Positions 1-6,502 of a stretch of DNA of 7,794 nucleotides are shown here, piece by piece. The stretch covers positions 1 to 7,794 of the forward strand of contig CAJXXJ010000159.1 of assembly GCA_913062745.1 (NCBI GenBank), written 5' to 3'. Position 1 is the first letter of the stretch, and each line of letters begins with the position of its first letter. Both the position numbers and the translations under genes were made by a program. The DNA is from an uncultured Phaeodactylibacter sp. (GTDB lineage: Bacteria; Bacteroidota; Bacteroidia; Chitinophagales; Saprospiraceae). Below the pieces are notes generated by a model. That model was not told the origin of the DNA. It did not search any database and saw only the letters and a list, made by a program, of their open reading frames with translations.

Positions 1-168
1 CTCCTCGAACCGCGCACCGGCGGCCTTGAACGCCCTGTCTCCGTACAGTTCAGCCCGCAGGGCGATGCCCTCTACATCACCGACTTTGGCATCGTCCTCA
101 CCGGCGAAGATACCGGCCCACAACCGCAAAAGAATACCGGCGTCATCTGGCGCATTACCAAAGAATAA
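1..168 (+). CDS. C-terminal end of a PQQ/sorbosone dehydrogenase-like beta-propeller protein (partial)
   Basis: Frame 1 is open from the window edge to a TAA stop at 166-168 and gives 55 residues; the start lies outside the window. The visible end reads as a final beta-propeller blade: an R-P-V-S-V-Q-F-S-P-Q-G-D-A-L-Y-I-T-D-F-G strand pair, a short polar loop, and a closing G-V-I-W-R-I-T strand. This 'VxFxPxGxLYxxDFG ... GVIWRI' pattern is typical of the last blade of soluble glucose/sorbosone dehydrogenases, periplasmic PQQ-dependent enzymes that oxidise sugars or aldehydes. The next gene, 27 bp downstream on the same strand, is a small cytochrome c, the usual electron acceptor for such enzymes, so the two are probably co-transcribed. 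With only the last blade visible, a generic NHL/SdiA-type propeller cannot be excluded. Codons strongly favour third-position C. Confidence 0.6.
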   Translation, partial: LLEPRTGGLERPVSVQFSPQGDALYITDFGIVLTGEDTGPQPQKNTGVIWRITKE

Positions 169-195
169 GCCCTCCGCACCACCAAACACGATACC

Positions 196-531
196 ATGAA
201 ATACTTCACACCTGCCACCATCGCCACACTGCTTTTCCTGCTTCCTTACGCCTGCGGCAGCCCCCGACAGGCTCCTACCGTCACTGAGCCCGAGGCACGC
301 CCTTCCGCAGAAGCCGAACGCGGCGAAGTCGTCTTCATGAACTACTGCAACGCCTGCCACCCCGGCGGTGCCGCCGGCCTCGGCCCCGCTATCCTCAATA
401 AACCGCTCCCCGGTTTCATGATCCGCTGGCAAATCCGGGCCGGCTTCGGCGCTATGCCCGCTTTCAAAAAGGAAGTCATCCCCCCCAAAGAACTCGATGA
501 GCTCCTCGCCTACATCAAAGCCATCCGCTAA
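196..531 (+). CDS. Mono-haem c-type cytochrome lipoprotein
   Basis: This 111-aa protein is a small class I-like cytochrome c. Residues 1-19 form a hydrophobic export signal ending at Cys20 (L-P-Y-A-C-G), a relaxed lipobox, so the mature protein is probably lipid-anchored in the envelope. After a Pro/Glu/Ala-rich linker (about 21-40), the single haem-attachment site is C51-N-A-C54-H55. Met87 in G-A-M-P-A-F is the expected sixth haem-iron ligand. The closing helix (about 96-111, ELDELLAYIKAI) is the standard C-terminal helix of the fold. It lies 27 bp after the end of a sugar-dehydrogenase-like gene, so the likely role is to accept electrons from that enzyme and pass them to the respiratory chain; that pairing is inferred from position. 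No Shine-Dalgarno is visible before the ATG. All six Leu codons after the signal region are CTC and all four Val codons are GTC. Confidence 0.88.
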   Translation: MKYFTPATIATLLFLLPYACGSPRQAPTVTEPEARPSAEAERGEVVFMNYCNACHPGGAAGLGPAILNKPLPGFMIRWQIRAGFGAMPAFKKEVIPPKELDELLAYIKAIR

Positions 532-538
532 CCCTGTC

Positions 539-585
539 CGTAGTTTCCAACCACAAAGCCCCGCTGCCCGTAGTTTCCAACTACG
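539..585. repeat. Tandem pair of a short hairpin repeat (CGTAGTTTCCAACTACG unit)
   Basis: Two copies of a motif lie exactly 30 bp apart in the gap after the cytochrome gene. Copy 2 (569-585) is CGTAGTT-TCC-AACTACG, a perfect 7-bp stem with a 3-nt loop. Copy 1 (539-555) shares the first 13 bases but has AACCACA on the right side, so its stem contains mismatches. A shared C at 538/568 extends the direct repeat. There is no T-run after either hairpin, so a rho-independent terminator is not supported. Short intergenic palindromes of this kind can belong to a dispersed REP-like family, but only this pair is visible, so that is inference. Confidence 0.6.
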
Positions 586-650
586 AACCACCCCCATTGC
601 AAATCCCCGCCCCAAATCGTAACTTACCCCCTCACCCACTGCACACCAAC

Positions 651-1076
651 ATGCTAGACAAACTCAAGCAAGCCCTCAACGAAGCCACCGACGCCCTAAA
701 GCACCAAGCCTCCCAGTTCGGAGAAGGCGCTAAAGAAAAAAGCTTCCAGCTAATCGAAGAATGGCTCCAGGTATTTCCTAAACTAGAGCTCTACGGCCTG
801 CGCCTCACCAGCTTCGCCATCAGCGTAGCGCTCAGCCCTGCGCTCGAAGCAGAACTCGTCGGCCAACACGAGGACTTCCGCCCCGAGCGCCTCGATGAAA
901 TCCTTAAAGAAGTAAAACCCAACGCCGCCCTCACCTCCGTATTTAACGCCGTGCGCACTACTTACAACCTGCACCGGCGCACCTACGGCGACCTCAATAA
1001 CCCCCTCGTGGTAAAAATCAAAGTACGGCTTTCGCCGGAAATCAAAGTCTACATCGGCAAGCCCATCATCGAATAA
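651..1076 (+). CDS. Conserved-looking hypothetical protein, 141 aa, cytoplasmic
   Basis: I do not recognise a named family. The ATG at 651 is preferred to the in-frame TTG at 597, because the 18 extra residues would be a Pro/His/Asn-rich stretch that looks like translated leader. The 141-aa product has no signal peptide or membrane segment. Residues 1-45 are predicted amphipathic helix rich in Lys, Glu, Gln and Ala (possible coiled coil). Residues about 46-70 contain an F-P-K-L-E-x-Y-G-L core followed by a small hydrophobic strand. Residues about 78-105 are helical. The end (about 115-141) is beta-rich with N-N-P-L-V-V-K-I-K-V-R-L-S-P. A weak promoter-like pair, TTG at 597-599 and TAACTTAC at 620-627 with a 20-nt spacer, precedes it, but the -7 box matches only four of six consensus positions. 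It ends 1 bp before the convergent M1 peptidase gene. Several CTA codons and the C-rich coding strand look native. Confidence 0.75.
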   Translation: MLDKLKQALNEATDALKHQASQFGEGAKEKSFQLIEEWLQVFPKLELYGLRLTSFAISVALSPALEAELVGQHEDFRPERLDEILKEVKPNAALTSVFNAVRTTYNLHRRTYGDLNNPLVVKIKVRLSPEIKVYIGKPIIE

Positions 1077-1077
1077 A

Positions 1078-2688
1078 TCAACGGCCGGAGGGCGCAATGT
1101 CCGCCTGAAACAATAGCCAGGTATCCGGGTCCAGCCGAATGCGCTCCGGGCGGAACGTACACGGCAACGGGAATGTCTGCTGCGCCTGCCCGACTTCCAG
1201 CCGGTAATCCAGCATTTCCCCCTCGGGAGATTCCACGCGGATGTCCAGCGGGAATTCGTACCAAATGCCCGGCTGCACCTGCCGGAGGCCCAGCTCCAAC
1301 AGCCCCCCTTCGTGCCGCCAGCGTATCTCCAGCTCCGGATAGCCGGGATGGTACAGCCATTGGTCAAAGAAGCCTTCCAAATCCTGCCCGCTCGTTTCCT
1401 CCATTACCTTACGGAAATCCGGCGTCAGCGCATTGCCATCCCGAAAGCGCTCGTAGTATAAGCGCAGCCCCTTCCAAAAGGCAACTTCCCCCACCTTGCG
1501 GCGCAGCATATGCAGCACCCAGCCCCCCTTCTGATAGGAATTCGGGTTCAGCAGCTGATTCCAGTCGGTGACTGTGGTATCAATTACCGGGCGGGGCGAA
1601 CGGCCGTGAAACTGGAAAACACGCTGCCGCTCCGTGATCAGCCGCTTCGCCATCTCATCCCGGCCGTAGGCGTGCTCGATGTAAAGATTTGCGCCGTAGG
1701 TAGCAAAACCCTCACTTAGCCAGATGTGGTGCCAGTTGCCTTCCGTCACGCTGTTGCCAAACCACTGATGCGCCACCTCGTGCGCTATTAAATCCTCGTG
1801 GTCCCGACCACCGGTCACCGAGTTTTCAAAGTAAAAAATGTTGCTCGCGTTCTCCATTCCGCCGTAGCGCGTCTTCGACTGTACATTAGCCAGTTTCTCG
1901 TATGGATAAGGCCCAATCGCTTCCATAAAAAACGCCAGTACCTGCAGCGCCTGCTGATAGTCATGGTAGCCCCGGCTGCGGTCGTCCGGGTACACCCAGC
2001 TACTGACCGGCACCTCTTCCACTTCACCGGCCTGACGGACCGCAAAGCGCGCAGCCCCGATGACCGCCACTTTGGTAGGGATGGGTACCGACTCGCGCCA
2101 GTGCGTCAGCGTGCGCTCCTCACTCAGATTCAGCTCCTCAATCAGCCGCCCGGAGCCTACTACCTGATAGTGGTCCGGCGCGGTAACAACAAACTCCACC
2201 GTGGCCTTATCAGACGGGTGGTCCACGCACGGCAGCCAGTGATGCGCCCGGTTAGGCCAATTGTCGCCAAAGAAAGTCCGGTCGCCGTATTTGTTCTGAC
2301 TGATGATCAGCCCATCCGCTGGTATGCCTTCGTAACGGATACTGTAAGACCAGATACTATCCCCGCGCAGCGCATCGCTCACCGGGATCAACAGCGCTTC
2401 ACCGTCCTGCTCAAAATCCAGGCGCTCTCCGCCCGCCGATACTGAAATTACCGACATCCCCTTGCCATCGCCCTGCGGCCCCACCAAATCAAGCTGCAGC
2501 GCTTCCACATCCTGAAGGTAGCGCAGGCGTACCACGGCTTCCCCCTTGATGAGATCAGACTCGTCTGAAAGCTCCAGGTTGAAAATATAATGCTGCACGT
2601 CAAGCTGCTGCAGCCGCGGGATACTATTTTGCGCTACTACTGCACAACAGCTGAAAACCCATAAAATCAGTAGATTGAAATACCTCAT
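1078..2688 (-). CDS. Secreted M1 family zinc metallopeptidase (aminopeptidase N-like, short form)
   Basis: This 536-aa protein carries the full M1 signature. G276-G-M-E-N280 is the substrate/N-terminus recognition motif. H303-E-V-A-H307 is the zinc site, with E304 as general base. E326 in W-L-S-E-G-F is the third zinc ligand, after the standard 18-residue spacing. Tyr385 (S-Y-Q-K-G) sits where the transition-state Tyr is expected. Domains are an N-terminal beta domain (about 22-215), a thermolysin-like catalytic domain (about 216-450), and a C-terminal beta sandwich (about 451-536). It lacks the large helical domain of about 870-aa PepN. The N-terminus is a signal peptide ending in V-V-A-Q, with likely cleavage before Gln20; Cys14/Cys15 leave a lipoprotein reading possible. 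No T9SS C-terminal sorting domain is apparent. It should trim N-terminal residues from peptides in the periplasm or outside. It is divergent from the GDPD gene, 35 bp away. Confidence 0.93.
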   Translation of the reverse strand: MRYFNLLILWVFSCCAVVAQNSIPRLQQLDVQHYIFNLELSDESDLIKGEAVVRLRYLQDVEALQLDLVGPQGDGKGMSVISVSAGGERLDFEQDGEALLIPVSDALRGDSIWSYSIRYEGIPADGLIISQNKYGDRTFFGDNWPNRAHHWLPCVDHPSDKATVEFVVTAPDHYQVVGSGRLIEELNLSEERTLTHWRESVPIPTKVAVIGAARFAVRQAGEVEEVPVSSWVYPDDRSRGYHDYQQALQVLAFFMEAIGPYPYEKLANVQSKTRYGGMENASNIFYFENSVTGGRDHEDLIAHEVAHQWFGNSVTEGNWHHIWLSEGFATYGANLYIEHAYGRDEMAKRLITERQRVFQFHGRSPRPVIDTTVTDWNQLLNPNSYQKGGWVLHMLRRKVGEVAFWKGLRLYYERFRDGNALTPDFRKVMEETSGQDLEGFFDQWLYHPGYPELEIRWRHEGGLLELGLRQVQPGIWYEFPLDIRVESPEGEMLDYRLEVGQAQQTFPLPCTFRPERIRLDPDTWLLFQADIAPSGR

Positions 2689-2723
2689 TTTTCCCTATCT
2701 TTTCCGCTAAATTTCAGATTAAA

Positions 2724-3647
2724 ATGCACCACTCAAAGGTACTTTTCTTTTTACTCATCACCCTCGGTGCCTGTTCGGCACCCTCAACCCAAAAAGACAT
2801 GCCCGAAGCTACTGCCGCTGCCATCGACTGGCAGGGCCACCGCGGAGCCCGCGGACTGCTGCCGGAAAATACCGTGCCGGCCTTTCTTAAAGCCCTCGAT
2901 TACCCCCAGGTCAAAACCCTGGAGCTCGACTTGGCAGTGAGCGCCGACAGCCAGCTCGTAGTCAGCCATGAGCCTTGGATGTCCCACCACATCTGCAGCC
3001 ATCCGGATGGGCGGCCCGTTACAGAAGCCGAAGAGGACCAACTCCTGATCTTTCAGATGCCTTACGAGCAGGTACGGCAGTACGACTGCGGCAGCCGGGG
3101 CAATGAACGCTTCCCGGAACAACAGGCACAGCCCGCTTACAAGCCTACCCTGCAGGAAGTGGTGGAAAAGTCGGACGCTTACGCAAAAGAACAGAACCGC
3201 CCCCTGCCATTCTACAATATCGAAATCAAGATACAGCCGGACTACGACGGCTACAAATCCCCGACAGCCAGGGCTTTTGCCCGCCTGGTGCTCGATGAGT
3301 TGCACGAGCTCGGCATAGCCGGCCGCAGCACCGTCCAATCCTTTGATGTGCGCCCGTTGCAGCATCTCCACCGCATGGACAGCAGCATTACCACAGCCTT
3401 GTTGATCGACAACCCCAATGGTGTACGGATCAACCTCGAAGCACTGGGCTATACCCCGAAAATCTATAGCCCCTACTACAAAATGGTGACCGCTAAGGTG
3501 GTGGATACCGTACATGAATACGGCATGACAATCGTACCCTGGACCGTCAACGACACCACCAGCATGAAGGCCCTCTTACAACTTGGGGTAGACGGCATCA
3601 TCACCGACTACCCCAACCTGATTAGCGCCGTTACCGAAACGGATTAA
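2724..3647 (+). CDS. Glycerophosphodiester phosphodiesterase family lipoprotein (GDPD)
   Basis: This enzyme hydrolyses glycerophosphodiesters, from phospholipid deacylation, to glycerol-3-phosphate and an alcohol, supplying phosphate and glycerol. The 307-aa protein starts with a short signal and a clear lipobox, L-G-A-C17, so it is probably a periplasm-facing lipoprotein. GDPD TIM-barrel landmarks are in order: G38-H39-R40-G41 with E48-N49-T50 on the next loop; E67-L-D69, metal ligands; H82 in V-S-H-E, catalytic; N165-I-E167-I-K169; Q205-S-F-D; W273; and the closing G-V-D290-G-I-I-T-D295-Y-P. The insertion at about 86-140, containing C-S-H-P-D-G and Y-D-C-G-S-R-G, is what I associate with Bacteroidota members. 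The stop at 3645-3647 overlaps the stop of the convergent M1 gene. A candidate -7 box, TAAATTTC at 2708-2715, lies just 8 nt before the ATG, which would give a nearly leaderless message. Confidence 0.93.
   Translation: MHHSKVLFFLLITLGACSAPSTQKDMPEATAAAIDWQGHRGARGLLPENTVPAFLKALDYPQVKTLELDLAVSADSQLVVSHEPWMSHHICSHPDGRPVTEAEEDQLLIFQMPYEQVRQYDCGSRGNERFPEQQAQPAYKPTLQEVVEKSDAYAKEQNRPLPFYNIEIKIQPDYDGYKSPTARAFARLVLDELHELGIAGRSTVQSFDVRPLQHLHRMDSSITTALLIDNPNGVRINLEALGYTPKIYSPYYKMVTAKVVDTVHEYGMTIVPWTVNDTTSMKALLQLGVDGIITDYPNLISAVTETD
2734..2741 (-). promoter_or_regulatory. Perfect Bacteroidota -7 box (TACCTTTG) for the M1 peptidase gene, inside the GDPD coding sequence
   Basis: Read on the minus strand the bases are TACCTTTG, an exact match to the Bacteroidota sigma-ABfr -7 consensus TAnnTTTG. 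A transcript would begin near 2730, giving a leader of about 40 nt before the M1 ATG at 2688. The gap between the divergent genes is only 35 bp, so this promoter lies within codons 4-6 of the GDPD gene. No TTG is present at the -33 position, which lowers confidence. Confidence 0.45.
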
Positions 3648-3650
3648 TCC
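3641..3650. other. 10-bp palindrome holding the overlapping stop codons of two convergent genes
   Basis: GGATTAATCC is a perfect palindrome. Its central TTAA provides the TAA stop of the plus-strand GDPD gene (3645-3647) and the TAA stop of the minus-strand M1 gene (3644-3646), so the two coding sequences overlap by 4 bp with no intergenic space. There is no room for a conventional terminator between them. Confidence 0.85.
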
Positions 3651-5500
3651 TCGGATTCCTCCTGCGCTTCGGTTTTGTAGACATTATTCTCCATATCAAT
3701 ATCCGCCATTTTACGGTCCGGGTCGATTACCACCGAGCGGATTTCTGAAGGAGGGACGTCCAGCTTCAGCGTATAAGTGGGATGTGTCCAGGGCCAGTCT
3801 TCTGCCAGCTTCATGCCGGGCAGAGGCTTGTGCCCACGCATGATCCGCAGCGGGATATAGTAGCGGGTGATGCTGTTATCCTGCAGAGCTACCTCTACTT
3901 CGATCGGCATCGGCATGCGGCCAACCTTCTCCAGCACAATCTCCGCGCCATCCTCTCCTGCGCCAATCGTCTGCACGGCGTAATCGATAGTAGCTGTGGT
4001 ATTCACCCAGTACTCCTTGTACCAGTCCAGCTCCAGGCCCGACTGCTTTTCCATCACCCGGATGAAATCATTGGCATTCGGGTGCTTGAACTTCCAGGTA
4101 TTGTAATAGCGCAGCATCCCCCGATTAAAGGCCTGCTCGCCCATAATGTGCTTCAGCTGCTCCACGAATACCGAGCCTTTCACGTAAGAGGCCACGCCGT
4201 AGGCAGAATTTGTAACGTAGTGGTCGGCGTGCGTGCTCAGCGGTTCTTCCAGCCCGCTCTGGGAGAAATTGACATACCCCATGAACGTGCCCAGATGCGG
4301 GTTGTCTACTGCGTTGCCCGGCAGGAGGCCCTGCTCCCGCAGGTGGTTCATCACATTGGAGGAGGCCCAGCTCGTGAAGCCTTCGTCCATCCAGGGGTAC
4401 AGGCTCTCATTTGTGCCCAGCACCATCTGATACCAGCTATGCATCAGTTCGTGCACCGACACGCCTACCAGGCTGGGGAAGCTGCGCTCGCCGGTAATCA
4501 GCGTGCCCATCGGGTACTCCATACCGCCGTCGCCGCCCTGAATGAAGGAATATTGATCATACGGATACTCCCCGTAGTGCTCATTGATGTAGTTGAACGC
4601 TTCGTCCATCACGCGTGGCAACTGCGCCCAGTTTTCTTCCGTCCGCTCGTTCTTTTGGTAGAAAAAGTGCATCACCGTGCCGTTTTCCCGCTCAAAGGTA
4701 TCGTGCGTATAATCCGGATCAGCGGCCCACATAAAGTCGTGCACATTGGGCGCAAAGAAGTGATAGGTCAGCTCGCGACCGCGCGGGCGGTCCACTTCTT
4801 CTTCCGGCAGGTAGCCGTAGCCAATCTCCTCCGGATTTTGCAGGTAGCCTGTGCCGCCTACGATATAATCGCGGTCGATGGTGATTTTTACATCAAAATC
4901 TCCCCAGATGCCGTAAAACTCCCGGCCGACGTACGGGTTGGCGTGCCAGCCCTGATAGTCGTATTCGCACATCTTCGGGTACCACTGCGACATAGAATAG
5001 GCGATACCTTCTGCATTATCGCGCCCGGAACGGCGAATCTGCAAAGGCACCTGCGCCTCGAATTCCATTTCGAACAGCACGCTGTCGCCCGGCAAAATAG
5101 GCTGCCCAAGCGACACCTCAAGTATAGTGCCTACTTCCTTGAATTTCACCTGACGCCCCCCGGCTTTCAGCGATTCCACCCGCATATAGCCGATTTCATC
5201 TTCGTTCAGCTTGCCGATCCGGTTGCCCACGCGTGGGTCCGCATCCTTGATGGTCTGCGAGCGCACGTCCATCATGCTGTTGGGCTGAAAAGCATTGAAA
5301 TACAAATGGTAAAACACCTGCTCCAGGGTATCCGGAGAGTTGTTGTAGTACGTCAGCCGTTGCTCGCCATCGTATTGATGCTTCTTCACATTAAAGTCGA
5401 TATCCATTTCATACCGGGCGCGCTGCTGCCAGCGGTCGGCCTGAGCGGAGGCACTCCAGCTGAAAAGGAGTAGAAAAAACAGTGCATTATAAATCTTCAT
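3644..5500 (-). CDS. Secreted M1 family zinc metallopeptidase, 618 aa (second, distinct subfamily)
   Basis: A second M1 peptidase, clearly different in sequence from the one at 1078-2688. Motifs are G325-G-M-E-Y329, zinc site H350-E-L-M-H354 with E351 as general base, third ligand E373 in W-M-D-E-G-F after 18 residues, and Tyr439 in S-Y-V-K-G as the likely transition-state Tyr. The signal peptide covers residues 1-19, with cleavage expected at A-S-A before Gln20 (or two residues later). The N-terminal beta domain (about 25-260) is larger than in the other protein. The catalytic domain runs to about 505, and a C-terminal beta domain (about 506-600) precedes an acidic tail (E-E-S-E-D). The GGMEY rather than GGMEN form and the beta-rich end resemble Bacteroidota M1 proteins annotated only as 'peptidase M1'; substrate preference cannot be read from sequence. 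Its start overlaps the end of the CPBP gene by 14 bp, implying co-transcription and probably translational coupling. Confidence 0.94.
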   Translation of the reverse strand: MKIYNALFFLLLFSWSASAQADRWQQRARYEMDIDFNVKKHQYDGEQRLTYYNNSPDTLEQVFYHLYFNAFQPNSMMDVRSQTIKDADPRVGNRIGKLNEDEIGYMRVESLKAGGRQVKFKEVGTILEVSLGQPILPGDSVLFEMEFEAQVPLQIRRSGRDNAEGIAYSMSQWYPKMCEYDYQGWHANPYVGREFYGIWGDFDVKITIDRDYIVGGTGYLQNPEEIGYGYLPEEEVDRPRGRELTYHFFAPNVHDFMWAADPDYTHDTFERENGTVMHFFYQKNERTEENWAQLPRVMDEAFNYINEHYGEYPYDQYSFIQGGDGGMEYPMGTLITGERSFPSLVGVSVHELMHSWYQMVLGTNESLYPWMDEGFTSWASSNVMNHLREQGLLPGNAVDNPHLGTFMGYVNFSQSGLEEPLSTHADHYVTNSAYGVASYVKGSVFVEQLKHIMGEQAFNRGMLRYYNTWKFKHPNANDFIRVMEKQSGLELDWYKEYWVNTTATIDYAVQTIGAGEDGAEIVLEKVGRMPMPIEVEVALQDNSITRYYIPLRIMRGHKPLPGMKLAEDWPWTHPTYTLKLDVPPSEIRSVVIDPDRKMADIDMENNVYKTEAQEESED

Positions 5501-6428
5501 CTATTCTGTTTTGGTCATTAATCACATATTCTGTTGCGGGGCTGATGCGTTGCCCAAGCTTCTTCCAGTTGCCCCAGCGGTAACGCCGTGCACAGATTAC
5601 CAAAAAAGCGGCGCTGGCCAGGGCTGTCATCAGCAACATCAGCGGCGCGTTGAGGCCGTCCAGCATAAAGAGCGCCGGCGTGCGGAGTGCAGAGCCCTGA
5701 TAACCAACGACAACGGCACCGTAAATATTGGTGGCGGCGTGTAAGCCAATAGCCAATTCCGTACCCTCGTCCATAAGCGTGGCGATGCCCAGCACCGCGC
5801 CAACTCCAATGTAGTACCCCATCATGACTAACGCTCCGAACTCGAGGATTTCCGGGTTCATAAAGTGGAGCGCCCCGAAAAGCACGGAAGTCAGCAACAG
5901 CGACAGCCAGCGGTAACGGAACCAAAGCCCGAAGCCCTGCATCAGGTAGCCCCGGAAGACCGCCTCTTCAAAAGTAGTCTGCACCGGCAACAGCAGCAGC
6001 GACACCAGCACCAAACCGGGAAAAGCCAGGGGGTCAAAGTTCCAACGATAGGCCTCCGGGGCCAAAAAGTAACTGACTACTTCCAGAAGGATGGTCAGCC
6101 CCAGCCACAGCCAGAACGCAAAACCTATACGGTCCCAGTCGAGCCGGCTGCGACCGGTGAAAATGGCGCGGAACGGCTTATGGTGAAAATAGCGTACGCC
6201 CAAATATAAGCCGCCGAAACCGCCGGCAAAGGATAGCAGCATCATCGCCAGCACATAGTTCTCGCTCGCGCCTTCCTGATACAGCCCTTCCAGGCTGATC
6301 GCACCGTAGTCGGCCATCAGCAATACCAGAGGTATCTGCCCGATAACGGAGCCGACGATTACCGCCAGCAGCGTCAATACGTACCGGAAAAAAGAGTTAT
6401 CCCCCAAGCGGGCCGCCCTGAAAAACAT
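5487..6428 (-). CDS. CPBP family intramembrane glutamic endopeptidase
   Basis: A multi-spanning membrane protease of the CPBP/Abi family related to eukaryotic Rce1. Numbering from the ATG at 6428 (313 aa): motif 1 is F-E154-E155-A-V-F-R159-G, containing the catalytic glutamate; motif 2 is F184-G-A-L-H188-F; motif 3 is H230-A-A-T-N234. About eight hydrophobic segments are seen, near 16-38, 59-80, 102-121, 136-149, 174-187, 196-218, 226-243 and 259-280. The tail is polar and acidic. A TTG at 6440 would add four residues. I prefer the ATG because AGGAG (minus strand, 6436-6432) sits just before it, though the 3-nt spacing is short and Shine-Dalgarno use is otherwise absent here. The TAA stop at 5487-5489 lies inside the following M1 gene, overlapping it by 14 bp. 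Family roles include processing of membrane proteins or peptides; the substrate here is unknown. Confidence 0.9.
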   Translation of the reverse strand: MFFRAARLGDNSFFRYVLTLLAVIVGSVIGQIPLVLLMADYGAISLEGLYQEGASENYVLAMMLLSFAGGFGGLYLGVRYFHHKPFRAIFTGRSRLDWDRIGFAFWLWLGLTILLEVVSYFLAPEAYRWNFDPLAFPGLVLVSLLLLPVQTTFEEAVFRGYLMQGFGLWFRYRWLSLLLTSVLFGALHFMNPEILEFGALVMMGYYIGVGAVLGIATLMDEGTELAIGLHAATNIYGAVVVGYQGSALRTPALFMLDGLNAPLMLLMTALASAAFLVICARRYRWGNWKKLGQRISPATEYVINDQNRIDEDL

Positions 6429-6453
6429 TTGCTCCTGCAATTATGGTCTGAGT

Positions 6454-6480
6454 AAAACACGCCGGGCTGTCTCGCCGGCG
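6454..6480 (-). terminator. Candidate rho-independent terminator after the solute-binding lipoprotein gene
   Basis: On the minus strand, about 22 nt after the stop of the gene ending at 6503, CGCCGG (6480-6475) and CCGGCG (6465-6460) form a perfect 6-bp GC stem with a 9-nt loop, extendable by one G-U pair, followed by TGTTTTA. The T-tract is short and interrupted by a G, so termination may be partial. It lies in the 74-bp gap before the CPBP gene and would separate the two transcription units. Confidence 0.45.
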
Positions 6481-6502
6481 CCGGAATATACAGAATTTCG
6501 CA

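Noticed and set aside
538..585. CRISPR array
   Set aside because: Only two short, imperfect units with a spacer of about 13 bp and no cas genes nearby.
597..650. TTG start giving a longer 141-aa gene product
   Set aside because: The added residues are Pro/His/Asn-rich with no fold character, and a good ATG follows at 651.
783..1367. Minus-strand open frame spanning the 141-aa gene and the end of the first M1 gene
   Set aside because: Overlaps two better-supported genes and encodes a Trp/Arg/Gly-rich sequence typical of a wrong frame.
1798..2445. 215-codon plus-strand open frame within the first M1 gene
   Set aside because: Same codon-aligned antisense relation to an unmistakable M1 peptidase; no domain features of its own.
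3782..5473. 563-codon open frame on the plus strand opposite the second M1 gene
   Set aside because: It is codon-aligned antisense to the M1 gene, so it stays open simply because that gene lacks TTA, CTA and TCA codons over this stretch; it ends exactly where a CTA Leu codon occurs in the M1 signal peptide. Its product is a His/Val/Arg-rich sequence with no recognisable motif.
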